NCBI GenBank assembly: GCA_963825765.1
Contig: CAWGUU010000017.1
Span: 1-35,727, forward strand
Length of the DNA stretch: 35,727 bases
Reading direction: 5' to 3'
Source: CAWGUU01 sp963825765
GTDB lineage: Bacteria; Actinomycetota; Acidimicrobiia; Acidimicrobiales; AC-14
Shown: piece by piece, positions 7,150 through 15,580 of the stretch
Position numbering within the stretch: position 1 is the first letter of the stretch
How the letters are laid out: each line of letters opens with the position of its first letter
The notes under the pieces: model-generated
Databases searched by the model: none
What the model was told of the DNA's origin: nothing
What the model saw: the letters and a program-made list of their open reading frames with translations, nothing else
Position numbers and translations under genes: made by a program

Positions 7150-8661
7150 CTACGTCCCGGCGTCGCCCGGCGGGAGCGGCTGCGGATCGAGGGCCACGAA
7201 GTCCGGGCCGAGGAGGGCGACACCGAGCCGCTCCAACCGTTCGAGCTCGTCGGGGGCGATCGGCGTCGTCGTCAGCCGGACCGTTTCGACCCCCAGGGCT
7301 CGGGCGTACCGGTGCACGATCCGGTCGGCCTCGGCCGACTGTGCATGCCCGGGCCGACCCTCGGCGAGGATCCGCAGGACGAGCTCCACCTTCGTCATCG
7401 CCGGCTGCGAGGGGGACACCGGCGGTCCCGCCGGGGCGGCGCCTGCATCCTCGTGCTCCAGGATCTCGACGGCACCGGACGCGCCGTCCATCGCCACCCG
7501 GTGGCCGATCAGGTCGGCACGAGCGCCGTCGACGCCACAGATGAAGGGGACGCCCAGCTCACGGCAGAGGATGGCGACGTGGCTCAGCGGGGACGCGTCC
7601 TGCTCCGTCACGATCCCGACGTGCCGGAACACGATCCCGTAGTCGGCCGTGGTGAGCTGCTCCACCACCGCGATCCGCGCCTGGCCGTCGTCCGCCCGAC
7701 GCTCGGGCGCCGTCGCCAGGCCTATCGCCTGACCGCCGGCGCACCCTCGTCCGGCGCCCGGTCCGCGGCGCGAATCGGTCGCCTGGAGACCCGGTCGGGC
7801 CGACGACGCCCGGGTCAACGGTCGACATTGGAGGATCACGGGCTCGCCCCCCTCGGCGGGCAGCGCGAACTCCATGTCGACCTCCGCCTCCAGGTGATGG
7901 GCCAGGCGCAGCGACGCGCGCCAGAGCGCGTCGAGCGACGCCGCCAGCGGTGCATCCACCCCGGTGCCCGTCCACCGGCCTCCCTCCCGGCGGGCCCGGA
8001 CACCGGCTCGGCCCCCGTTGACCAGAGCAGCCGGTCCGGCCCGGCTGAGGTCGGCCACGGCCCCCTCCCCGCCGGTGACCGGATCGACGCTGGCGTAGAC
8101 GCCGTACCAGGCGGTGTCGACCTGCGTCTGCACCAGGACGGCCATCGACAGGTCGAGCGGCTCGGCGGCCATCCGCATGAGGTACCGGATGGCCTCGGGT
8201 GAGAAGACCGACCGCCAGCAATCGACGATGGCGGTGGCCAGCCCGACCGCCGATTCGATGTCGAGCACGCTCAGGTAGACGCCGGGGAATGTCGCCGCCC
8301 GCCCGTCCTCCATCGCCGCCGACGACCGGCAGACGACCCGCGGCCCGGGGACGCAGGCGAACGCAGCCTCGGCATCGACGTGGGCCAGCGCCTCCACCGC
8401 CGGCGAACCCATGGCCTCGACGATCGACGTGGCCAGGTCGAGGGTGTGATGGGGGTCGAGGCGGAGGGCGGACCGTTCGAGGTAGCGCGCCTGCTCCCGT
8501 GCGCCGCACGCCTCGAGCGCGTCCCAGAAGCGCTCGGCGGGCAGGACGAAGCCGCCCGGCGTGACCAGGCCATTGGACTCGGCCCAGCCCAGGAGGGCGG
8601 CCTTGCGCCCGACCCGTCGAGCGGGTTCGCCGGCGGACGCCGCCAGCGGGACGAGGGTCAG
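7150..8661 (-). CDS. PEP-synthase-like protein: ATP-grasp plus phosphohistidine domain, no PEP barrel
   Basis: About 503 residues. The N-terminal 280 match the ATP-binding half of PEP synthase and rifampin phosphotransferase: VGRKAALLG, TPGGFVLP, VVCRSSAAMED (109-119), the strand DLSMAVLVQTQVD, DPVTGG, and EFAL...VILQCRPLT. The swivelling domain follows with the phosphate-carrying His at about residue 361 in SPLSHVAILCRELGVPF. A tail of about 90 unrecognised residues ends the protein. The C-terminal PEP/pyruvate barrel of true PEP synthase (about 800 residues) is absent, so it is not a standard PEP synthase. The missing central region resembles the gene two positions upstream. No ATG, GTG or TTG fits. 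CTG at 8661, overlapping the previous stop as CTGA, or CTG at 8679, are the candidates, so the start is uncertain. Confidence 0.8.
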   Translation of the reverse strand: MTLVPLAASAGEPARRVGRKAALLGWAESNGLVTPGGFVLPAERFWDALEACGAREQARYLERSALRLDPHHTLDLATSIVEAMGSPAVEALAHVDAEAAFACVPGPRVVCRSSAAMEDGRAATFPGVYLSVLDIESAVGLATAIVDCWRSVFSPEAIRYLMRMAAEPLDLSMAVLVQTQVDTAWYGVYASVDPVTGGEGAVADLSRAGPAALVNGGRAGVRARREGGRWTGTGVDAPLAASLDALWRASLRLAHHLEAEVDMEFALPAEGGEPVILQCRPLTRASSARPGLQATDSRRGPGAGRGCAGGQAIGLATAPERRADDGQARIAVVEQLTTADYGIVFRHVGIVTEQDASPLSHVAILCRELGVPFICGVDGARADLIGHRVAMDGASGAVEILEHEDAGAAPAGPPVSPSQPAMTKVELVLRILAEGRPGHAQSAEADRIVHRYARALGVETVRLTTTPIAPDELERLERLGVALLGPDFVALDPQPLPPGDAGT

Positions 8662-9914
8662 ATCGGCCGGCCGATCCAGGTGCAGAGGTAGTCCATGTGG
8701 ACGAGGCGGGTCTCCGCCACCAGCGCCGGTTGCTGCGGGAACGGGCCCTCCGGCGCCTCCCGGACCGGACAGTACGGATCGGGCGCCCGGAACGTTCGGG
8801 CGCCGGTCTGGTGGAAGGCGTAGAGGTACGAGCGGCCGGCGCAGCCGCCTCCGCATTGGGCCAGCAGCGGGCACCCCTCACAGCCCGCCACATGCTCTGG
8901 ATTGGCGTTCCGCTGCCGGAACACGCGGAACTGCGGGCTGTTGATGATGTCGATCAGATCGTGCTCGAGCAGGTCGAGCGGCGCCTTGTAGTCGTGCAGG
9001 TAGACGCACGGGCTCACGTGGATCTGGCCCTCCGGCGTGATCGAGTGGATGCGGAACGACGTCCGTCCGCACGGGCACCGTCTGGCGGCCTGGAAGTCGG
9101 TGACGGCCGCGATCGGCGGCTCGCCCAGGTCGATCGGCTGGCAGAGTTCGAGCAGCCGGGAGAACCCGGCGTAGTACATCTCCGGCGGCAGGGCCGACTC
9201 CATGTGTTGCGGCTGCACCGGCTTCACCGGGTTGATCCGGACGTTGGCGTCGTGGCGCTTGGCCAGCGCCACGAGCGCCTCGATCTTCGGGATGGTGAAG
9301 TTCCAGTTCATCCCGCACATGATCACGGTGTGGGGGATGTCGTGGCGCCGGCAGACCTCGAGGGTCTCGATGGCCTGGTCGTAGATGTTGGCGCCCCGGT
9401 TGCGGTTGTGCTCGTCCCGATCGGGGGAGTCGAAGGAGACGTCGACGTCGTTCAAACGATGAAAGGCGTCGCGGTGGTCCCGGTACAGCCGCAGGATGGT
9501 GACGCCGCTCGTCGTCAGTCCTACGATGATCCCCGAGTCCGTCAGCCGCTCGATGATGTGGGGCAGGAGGGTGGCTTTGGGGTTGGCCCCGTTGGTGTAG
9601 AGGGGCTCGTTGCCGCCCAGGTTCACCGTCTCCACACCGTTGACGCACAGCTGGTCGACGACCCGGTCGATCATCTCGACGGTCATGTCGGCGCCCTTCC
9701 GGCGGGCGTTCATGCTGTAGCAGTGGGTGCAGCGGTACGGGCAGTCGTTGCCCAAGGTCCAGCCGATGTTCCGGATCGTCGGCGGCGCTTCGGGAAGACC
9801 CTCGAACTCGTGGGTCGGACCCGTGTTCAGGGCGTAGTGATCGAACGGGTTGTAGGCGTCGGACACGTGGATGACCGGCCGCCCGAGCAGGGGATTTCCT
9901 GTCGCTTCCGTCAT
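8658..9914 (-). CDS. Radical SAM enzyme with SPASM domain
   Basis: A 418-residue protein. The radical SAM cluster is CxxxCxxC at C58, C62, C65 in CPYRCTHCYS, followed by the SAM-binding GGNEP motif. The C-terminal SPASM region carries cysteines for auxiliary Fe-S clusters: CPCGRTSF, SPCVYLHD, then CEGCPLLAQCGGGC (C-x2-C-x5-C-x3-C) and a last Cys in DPYCPV. Such enzymes use radical chemistry on peptides or small molecules; many act in RiPP maturation, others are alcohol dehydrogenases or sulfatase activators. The start ATG overlaps the stop of the upstream gene as ATGA, so translation is probably coupled. No precursor peptide with a recognisable leader was found next to it. Confidence 0.9.
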   Translation of the reverse strand: MTEATGNPLLGRPVIHVSDAYNPFDHYALNTGPTHEFEGLPEAPPTIRNIGWTLGNDCPYRCTHCYSMNARRKGADMTVEMIDRVVDQLCVNGVETVNLGGNEPLYTNGANPKATLLPHIIERLTDSGIIVGLTTSGVTILRLYRDHRDAFHRLNDVDVSFDSPDRDEHNRNRGANIYDQAIETLEVCRRHDIPHTVIMCGMNWNFTIPKIEALVALAKRHDANVRINPVKPVQPQHMESALPPEMYYAGFSRLLELCQPIDLGEPPIAAVTDFQAARRCPCGRTSFRIHSITPEGQIHVSPCVYLHDYKAPLDLLEHDLIDIINSPQFRVFRQRNANPEHVAGCEGCPLLAQCGGGCAGRSYLYAFHQTGARTFRAPDPYCPVREAPEGPFPQQPALVAETRLVHMDYLCTWIGRPI

Positions 9915-10960
9915 CGGCTCCTCGCCGCGCTTCGAACGGCGACCGTGCCGTCGGAGGCGGCCGCGAAGTCGACGAGGCTCGCCTCCTCCAGGTCGAGGCC
10001 GGTGAGATCGGCCAGGTCGCGCAGGTCCCGGAGGAGGCGCATCTTGCCTCTCCGATTGAGATCCTCGTGGGCGGCCAGGGCCCGGGCCAGGAGGACGTGC
10101 GACACGAGGGTCGACACCCCACCGACCCCGTCCGATGCCAGCCGATCGGCGAACACGTTCCGGGCCCGAATCTTGGCGGCGCGGTCGCTGGCGAGGGCAT
10201 CGGCCAGCCGATGCCGCTCGGGCACGCCGTCGTCCAGGGACGCGACCCGGGCGTCGATGGCGTCGAGGCTCTCGTGCGTCCGGAAGTCGACGTCCTCCGC
10301 GTAGAGGTAGCCGTAGGCCCGCCGGTGCCGGTCGAGGCGGCGGTGGTAGTGCGCGTGGGCCGCCGGCCCCCGCACACGGAGCCGGGCCAGGGCCAGCTCG
10401 CTCCGGCTCACCACCGACCACAGCGTGGGCTCCTCCGGCGCCAGCAGGGCGTCGACCAGGGCGTCGCCGCCGAGCAACCCCCGGAGCGTCGGCCGCAGGG
10501 TCCCGGGCAGGCAGAACTTCAACGCCCCGAGCGCCTGGTCGCGCGCCGACGCCTCGACGTAGGCGACGAAGCTCCGGCGACCCGGCCGGACGCTGCGGGA
10601 CAGCCGCCCACCGAACCCGCCCGCCACCCGGTCGAGCGAGGCACGGGCGGCGAACAGCGCCCGCAGGTACCCGACCGCTCCCTCGGGGCCGGCCTCCAGC
10701 CGTGACCGGACCTCGTCGTTGGCCGCCGCCAGGCCAGCGGCGTCCACCTCCAGCACGCTCCCGTCCTCGGCCAGGTTGGCCGCGACCAGCCCGGACCCGA
10801 CGCCGAACGCCCGCGCCGTGAACCGCAGGCGGAACTGCAGCATCTGGCGGGTCACCGTGCTCCGGTAGGCGGCGAGATCGAAGCGCAGAGCCTCGCCCGT
10901 GAACGGCATCGGCAGGAGGTACTCGTCCAGGCCGGCTCCGGCTCCCGCTCCGACGATCAC
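9911..10960 (-). CDS. Dikinase central-domain-like protein (partner of the PEP-synthase-like protein)
   Basis: A 349-residue mostly helical protein. It lacks ATP-grasp and phosphohistidine motifs. Its second half resembles the segment that lies between those domains in PEP-utilising enzymes of archaea and in rifampin-phosphotransferase-like proteins: the stretch around RRAYGYLYAEDVDFRTHES, a long helix starting ERHRLADALASDRAAK, and LARALAAHEDLNRRGKMRL leading into GLDLEEASLVDF. I infer it supplies the acceptor-binding or linker domain missing from the protein encoded at 7150-8661. The start is GTG 10960, overlapping the radical SAM stop as GTGA. Its own stop overlaps the next ATG as ATGA. 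The assignment rests on pattern memory, not alignment. Confidence 0.6.
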   Translation of the reverse strand: MIVGAGAGAGLDEYLLPMPFTGEALRFDLAAYRSTVTRQMLQFRLRFTARAFGVGSGLVAANLAEDGSVLEVDAAGLAAANDEVRSRLEAGPEGAVGYLRALFAARASLDRVAGGFGGRLSRSVRPGRRSFVAYVEASARDQALGALKFCLPGTLRPTLRGLLGGDALVDALLAPEEPTLWSVVSRSELALARLRVRGPAAHAHYHRRLDRHRRAYGYLYAEDVDFRTHESLDAIDARVASLDDGVPERHRLADALASDRAAKIRARNVFADRLASDGVGGVSTLVSHVLLARALAAHEDLNRRGKMRLLRDLRDLADLTGLDLEEASLVDFAAASDGTVAVRSAARSR

Positions 10961-11919
10961 GAGCGCCGCAACAGCTCGACACACGAGGAGGCGGGCATGT
11001 CGCCGATCTCGCGGGCGTACATGTCCATCGCCTCGCCCACCCCGAGGCCGGCCGCCCGCCCCCGCCACACCGTGTTGTCGGTGAGGGTGCACGGCAGGAG
11101 CCGGCCGAGGGCGTCGATGTAGAGGACCGACCGCCCCGCACCGCACTCCTCGCCCGCGCACCCCCGGAACTGGGTCGTGCGGATCACCATCCGTCCCTCG
11201 TACTCCTCCCGCTTGGCCGTCACCCGCTCGAACAGGCGGTCCACCTTCGACGTCTCGATCCGGTAGTCGCGGCAGTCGTCCCGGAACCGGGCCGGCGACG
11301 TCGGGTCCTTGAACACGTTGATCACGCTTATGCCGGGAATCCCCCGGTCCGCCACCCAGTCGATGATCTCCTCGACCTCGTCGTAGTTCTCGGAGCTGAC
11401 GGCGGTGATGATGTTGACCTGCTCGGGCGGCAGGCGGTCGAGCGTGGCGCAGAGCTTGGTCCAGGCGCCGTCCCGGCGGAAGATGGCGTCGGCCTTGTCC
11501 GGCCGCACCGAGAGGATGCTGAGCGACACCTCGATGGTCGGGTCGGCCTCGATCATCTGGAACACCGCCTCGTTGTGCACGGTGCCGTTGGTGAGGAGCT
11601 TGAGCAGCACGCCGCCGTCGACGAGCCGGCGCATCACCTGTTCGACGCCCCGGAACAGCAGCGGCTCCCCGCCCGAGAGCATCACCTTGGTCACGCCCCG
11701 CTCGATGAGCTCGTCGGCGATGGCGAGGGCCTGGTCGAGGGAGATGCGGGCTCGCTTGATCTCCACCAGGCAGAAGTCGCACTTCAGGTTGCAGGCGCTG
11801 GTGATCTCCCACAGGACCCGGACGCCGGAGCTGGTGGTCGACCGGAAGCAGCAGATCTGGTCCTCGGTCTGCAGGATCGAGCGGACTCTGGACACCCGTC
11901 TGCCTCTCGCCTCGTCCAT
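10957..11919 (-). CDS. Radical SAM enzyme A
   Basis: A 320-residue protein. The Fe-S motif is C43, C47, C50 in CNLKCDFCL, and the SAM-binding GGEP motif is in LSGGEPLL. The C-terminal quarter has Cys residues in RGCAGEECGAGRS and LLPCTLTDN, compatible with one auxiliary cluster (twitch or short SPASM type). It is a clear paralogue of the protein at 13254-14210: the two share ACNLKCDFCLVEIK, LSGGEPLL, LVKLLTNGTV or a close variant, FKDP(T/S)SPARFR and (I/T)RTTQF. It is the first gene of a four-gene operon with 4-nt overlaps and is divergent from the aminotransferase. The ATG at 11919 is taken; GTG eight codons later is an alternative. Substrate unknown. Confidence 0.85.
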   Translation of the reverse strand: MDEARGRRVSRVRSILQTEDQICCFRSTTSSGVRVLWEITSACNLKCDFCLVEIKRARISLDQALAIADELIERGVTKVMLSGGEPLLFRGVEQVMRRLVDGGVLLKLLTNGTVHNEAVFQMIEADPTIEVSLSILSVRPDKADAIFRRDGAWTKLCATLDRLPPEQVNIITAVSSENYDEVEEIIDWVADRGIPGISVINVFKDPTSPARFRDDCRDYRIETSKVDRLFERVTAKREEYEGRMVIRTTQFRGCAGEECGAGRSVLYIDALGRLLPCTLTDNTVWRGRAAGLGVGEAMDMYAREIGDMPASSCVELLRRS

Positions 11920-11937
11920 CCGCCGGCTTCCGAGGCC

Positions 11938-11947
11938 AGATTACCGT
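11938..11947. promoter_or_regulatory. Overlapping divergent -10-like elements
   Basis: AGATTACCGT contains TACCGT (11942-11947) reading toward the aminotransferase at 11975 and, on the other strand, TAATCT (11943-11938) reading toward radical SAM A at 11919. The two hexamers overlap by two bases, so a polymerase could occupy only one direction at a time. No strong -35 boxes were found. Confidence 0.35.
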
Positions 11948-11974
11948 TGGGTCAGTCGATCGGAAAGGGCCCGC

Positions 11975-13249
11975 ATGACCGCCACGCTTGCCCTCTTCGG
12001 CGGGACGCCCACGGTCACCGAGTCGATCGACTTCGTCTGGCCGCCGATCACCGCCGCGGACGTGGGCGTCGTCACCCGCCTCCTCGAGCGGGGCGAGATC
12101 TCCTACTACGGCCGCGAGGGCGAGGTCGAGGCGCTCGAGGACGCGTTCGGGGCGTACGTGGGCGTACCCCACACCCTGGCGTGCAGCTCGGGGACGGCGG
12201 CGCTGCACTCCGCCTACTTCGGGCTCGGCCTCGGCGCCGGGGACGAGGTGATCGCGCCGACGTTCACCTTCCTGTCCACGGTCATGCCGCTTTTCGTGGT
12301 CAACGCCACGCCCGTGCTGGTGGACTGCGAGCCCGACACCGGCAACATCGACCCGGATGCCGTCGAGGCGGCCATCACGCCGCGCACCCGGGCGGTTGTC
12401 GTCGTCCACATCAACGGCCACCCGTGCGACATGGAGCCGATCGTCGACATCTGCCGGCGGCGCGACCTGCGACTGGTGGAGGACGCCAGCCACGCCCACG
12501 GCGCTGTGTACCGCACCACCAAGGTCGGCGCCTTTGGCGACGTCTCCGTCTTCAGCCTCCAAGGGGCCAAGCTGACGGCGGCGGGGCAGGGCGGCCTGAT
12601 GCTCACGCCGGAGCGGGAGATCTTCGAGCGGGCGGTGCTGCTGGGCCACTTCCGGAACCGGGCGTTCGACGACGTGACCAGCGACGAGTACCGCCCGTTC
12701 GCCACCACGGGGTACGGGCTGAACTACCGGATGCATCCCCTGGCCGCGGGGCTGGCCCGGCGCCAGTTCGAGGACCTCGATACCTACATCGAGGGCCGCA
12801 ACGCCAACCTGGGTCTGCTGTCGGCCGGGCTGGAGGGGATCGTCGGCGTCGACCCGCCGGCCCGGCGTGCGTACGCGACCCGTCATCCGTACTTCAACTA
12901 CAAGCCGCTCTACGACCCAGAAGCGATGGACGGGCTCGACCGGCGGCTGTTCATCCAGGCCCTGAAGGCCGAGGGGGCGCCGGTGGACGACTCGGCGTCC
13001 GTGCCCCTCCACTGCGAGCACCTGTTCCAGGTCCGTGACGATCGGAGCCGGACCTACGGCCGGGACCAGAACCGTCGGGTCTACTCGACCGGCGACCTGC
13101 CCAACGCCGAGCGCTACGCGGAGCGGGCCCTGCGCATCCCGACCTACACCGACCCTCGGCCGGTGCTCATGGCCCAGATCGTGGAGGCGTTCGAGAAGGT
13201 GTCGGGAGCACGGGGGGCGCTGCTCGACCACGCCCGCCGGAACACGTGA
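11975..13249 (+). CDS. DegT/DnrJ/EryC1/StrS-family PLP aminotransferase
   Basis: A 424-residue fold-type I PLP enzyme. It opens with LALFGGTPTV, continues with the family motif SSGTAALHSAYFGL, then APTFTFLSTVMP and VEDASHAHGA. The Schiff-base Lys is K199 in SLQGAKLTAAGQGG, where family members usually read a Ser/Lys motif followed by T-(T/S)-GEGG. The C-terminal region is intact and the length is normal. The family aminates keto-sugars or cyclitol ketones (StsC/BtrS, DesV, AHBA-synthase-like). The ATG at 11975 is preceded by GGAAAGGG. It stands alone on the plus strand between two minus-strand operons that each contain one of two paralogous radical SAM enzymes. I infer a sugar- or cyclitol-type substrate; not proven. 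Confidence 0.88.
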   Translation: MTATLALFGGTPTVTESIDFVWPPITAADVGVVTRLLERGEISYYGREGEVEALEDAFGAYVGVPHTLACSSGTAALHSAYFGLGLGAGDEVIAPTFTFLSTVMPLFVVNATPVLVDCEPDTGNIDPDAVEAAITPRTRAVVVVHINGHPCDMEPIVDICRRRDLRLVEDASHAHGAVYRTTKVGAFGDVSVFSLQGAKLTAAGQGGLMLTPEREIFERAVLLGHFRNRAFDDVTSDEYRPFATTGYGLNYRMHPLAAGLARRQFEDLDTYIEGRNANLGLLSAGLEGIVGVDPPARRAYATRHPYFNYKPLYDPEAMDGLDRRLFIQALKAEGAPVDDSASVPLHCEHLFQVRDDRSRTYGRDQNRRVYSTGDLPNAERYAERALRIPTYTDPRPVLMAQIVEAFEKVSGARGALLDHARRNT

Positions 13250-13253
13250 CACG

Positions 13254-14210
13254 CTACGGACGCACGAAACTCAGGGTCTCGGTTGCGATGCGGGCCGAGC
13301 AGGACGACGGCGGCGTCTCGGGAAGCGTGGCCCGGTAGTAGGCGATGGCCTCCCCGACCCGCATCCCCTTGACCGAGTCGCGCCAGATGCGATTGTCGGT
13401 GACAGTGCAGGGTGAGACGACTCCCATGGAGTCGATGTAGAAGACGGTGCGGCCGGCCATGCAGCGCTCGTGCGGCTGGAGCACGAACTGGGTGGTGCGG
13501 ATGGCGAGGCGGTCCCGGAACTGCTCCCGCTTGCGATCGACCAGCTCGAACAGCCACCGCCGCTGCTCGTCGTCGATGCGCAGGTCACGGCAGTCGTGGC
13601 GGAACCGGGCCGGGCTGGAGGGGTCCTTGAAGATGTCGGTGAGGCTGAGGCACGCCACCCCGGCCGCCGCCACCCAGTCCACGACCGCCTCGACCGCGTG
13701 CAGGTTCAGCGTGCTCACCGCGCAGATCACGTTGAGCCGCTCCTTGGGCAGGGCGTCGATGGTGGCGGCGATCTTCGCCAGCGTGTCCCGGCGTCCGAAG
13801 ATCTCGTCGGCCTCGACCGGGTCCACCGTCGGCAGGCTCACCGACACCTCGATCGAGTCGGAGGCGCGGATCAGGTCGAAGACGGCGGGGTGTTCGACGG
13901 TGCCGTTGGTGAGGAGCTTGACCAGGACGTCGGAGCTGCTCAGCCGGCGGATCACCGCTTCCGCCCCCGGGTGCAGCAGCGGCTCGCCCCCTGAGAGGAG
14001 GACCTTGTCGACCCGAGCCTCGACCAGCTCGTCGGCGATGGCCAGGGCGACATCGATCGGTACGTGCCGGCCCTTGATCTCCACCAGGCAGAAGTCGCAT
14101 TTGAGGTTGCAGGCGCTGGTGAGCTCCCACAGGACGCGGGTGCCCTGGCTCTCCACCGACCGGTAGATGCAGAACTGGTCCTCGTCCTGGACGACCGAGT
14201 GGGTGGTCAT
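13254..14210 (-). CDS. Radical SAM enzyme B (paralogue of A)
   Basis: A 318-residue protein with C34, C38, C41 in CNLKCDFCL and GGEPLL. C-terminal cysteines in HERCMAGRT and VSPCTVTDN may bind an auxiliary cluster. It aligns end to end with the protein at 10957-11919 but lacks the CxxxxC pair CAGEEC of that copy (here a single Cys remains), so their auxiliary clusters may differ. It is last in the operon nucleotidyltransferase - HD protein - radical SAM B, and its ATG overlaps the HD stop as ATGA. Its 3' end lies 4 bp from the convergent aminotransferase stop. Substrate unknown. Confidence 0.85.
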   Translation of the reverse strand: MTTHSVVQDEDQFCIYRSVESQGTRVLWELTSACNLKCDFCLVEIKGRHVPIDVALAIADELVEARVDKVLLSGGEPLLHPGAEAVIRRLSSSDVLVKLLTNGTVEHPAVFDLIRASDSIEVSVSLPTVDPVEADEIFGRRDTLAKIAATIDALPKERLNVICAVSTLNLHAVEAVVDWVAAAGVACLSLTDIFKDPSSPARFRHDCRDLRIDDEQRRWLFELVDRKREQFRDRLAIRTTQFVLQPHERCMAGRTVFYIDSMGVVSPCTVTDNRIWRDSVKGMRVGEAIAYYRATLPETPPSSCSARIATETLSFVRP

Positions 14211-15580
14211 GCGCCGAACAGGGCCTCGGCCGCCACGGCCACTTCGTGGGCGTCGGCCCGGAGGTGGCGGGCCACGTACACCCGCAGCGACCACAGGCGC
14301 TCGTACCGGCCTGCCGTCTGGTCCGCCTGGGTGGCATAGCCGTGGGCGGACGCCTCGGCCAGGGTGAACACCTGGCCGCCGATGCCGACGAAACGGGCAT
14401 TCGCGGGCTTGGCCTGCATCGTCGGGGCCGAGACGGCGACGATCACGTCGCCCGGCTCGGCCCACGGCAGGCGGGCGGTGATGGCCACTTCGGCCTCGGT
14501 TCGCCACTCCGGCTCGAGGCCGAGGGCCCGGTCCGCATCGACGCGGTCGCGGAACCGGGCCAGGTCGCCGGTGCGCCAGGCCTCCTCGTGCAGCCGACCG
14601 GCCTGGAGGGCGAGCGCGACCGGGTCGACCGCCGCCAGTTGGTGGACGAGGTCGTCGTCGCCCATCGACCGCAGCCGGTCCTCGGGCAGGAGCGCGGCGC
14701 AGGCCTGGGGCCCAAGTCGCCGCAGGACCAGGTCGATCATGGCGTCGGCCGCCAGCTTCACGGGGTGGAACACCGAGGCCGCGAAGACCTCGAACCGGGC
14801 CCGGTAGAGGTCGTCGGCCATCGCCACCCGCGCCGTCGCCGTGGCCGGATCGGACGTGTCGAGAGCGAGACCCCACCCGTCGGCGGTCTCCACCAGGCGC
14901 AGCCCGCCGACCATCCCGTCGTGGAACGCCTGGGGACGGGTGATGGCGAACGAGTCGCGCAGGGCGAAGTCGAAGAGGTCGGTGCCGAGGCCGGAGTTCA
15001 CGATCTCACGCAGCAGCCGGGCGTGGGCGGACCGGTCCGGTCCGCCGAGGGCAGCCGCGGCCGCGTCGAGGTGGGCGTCGAAGTCAGCCGGCGCGGTGGG
15101 CCCGGGTCGGGCTTTGATCCCGGCGACGGCCGCCGCCAGCCGCGGGACCCCCGGGCCCTCGGCGAAGAGCCCGGACTGGTAGCGGAGGGTGTGTCCGAGC
15201 GGGAGGAGGTCGATGTCGTGGAGGAGGCCGAACAGGCGGAGGACGACGTCGAGCGAGAGCCCGTCGAGGCTGGCCTCGGCCTCGGCCACGCCGACCGGGG
15301 TCCGGGCGTCGGGAGCGGCCCGGAGCGCCTCCAGGTAGCGGGCGCTCCAGTAGGCGACGCCCAGGCTGTGGGAGGCCCGCGTGTTCTCGGCGTTGGGCCA
15401 GGCGTGGAAGGCGAGCCCCATCTGCCGCAGGCGGCGGAGCCGTTGGAACGGCACCGAGGCGATCACGACCTCTTCGGCCTCGCTCAGGGTGTGGGTGCAG
15501 CCGGGCCACACGTCGAGCGTCCGCTCCGGGGTGGCGACGATTAGGTCGTCGTCGAGCGGCTCGACGTCGAGGTCGGTCAT
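14207..15580 (-). CDS. HD-domain protein, SAMHD1/dGTPase-like, with altered active-site motif
   Basis: A 457-residue protein. Residues about 35-140 follow the SAMHD1/YdhJ-type HD pattern: VPFQRLRRLRQMGLAFHAWP, then TRASHSLGVAY with H71, then LLHDIDLLPLGHT with H121 and D122. The usual sequence after the HD dyad is HDIGHGPFSH; here it is HDIDLLPLGH, so the Gly-His pair is replaced by Asp-Leu. The metal-binding H and HD are kept. Known relatives remove triphosphate or phosphate from nucleotides. The C-terminal 200 residues contain a segment (EPEWRTEAEVAITARLPW) typical of HD-protein tails. The start ATG overlaps the stop of the nucleotidyltransferase gene. Activity on a pathway nucleotide is inference. 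Confidence 0.75.
   Translation of the reverse strand: MTDLDVEPLDDDLIVATPERTLDVWPGCTHTLSEAEEVVIASVPFQRLRRLRQMGLAFHAWPNAENTRASHSLGVAYWSARYLEALRAAPDARTPVGVAEAEASLDGLSLDVVLRLFGLLHDIDLLPLGHTLRYQSGLFAEGPGVPRLAAAVAGIKARPGPTAPADFDAHLDAAAAALGGPDRSAHARLLREIVNSGLGTDLFDFALRDSFAITRPQAFHDGMVGGLRLVETADGWGLALDTSDPATATARVAMADDLYRARFEVFAASVFHPVKLAADAMIDLVLRRLGPQACAALLPEDRLRSMGDDDLVHQLAAVDPVALALQAGRLHEEAWRTGDLARFRDRVDADRALGLEPEWRTEAEVAITARLPWAEPGDVIVAVSAPTMQAKPANARFVGIGGQVFTLAEASAHGYATQADQTAGRYERLWSLRVYVARHLRADAHEVAVAAEALFGA

Noticed and set aside
7150..8661. Genuine PEP synthase (ppsA)
   Set aside because: The C-terminal PEP/pyruvate-binding barrel is missing and the protein is about 300 residues too short.
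10961..13252. Long minus-strand frame extending upstream from the dikinase central-domain gene
   Set aside because: Upstream of GTG 10960 it is a shadow of radical SAM A and the aminotransferase; the protein pattern begins only at the GTGA junction.
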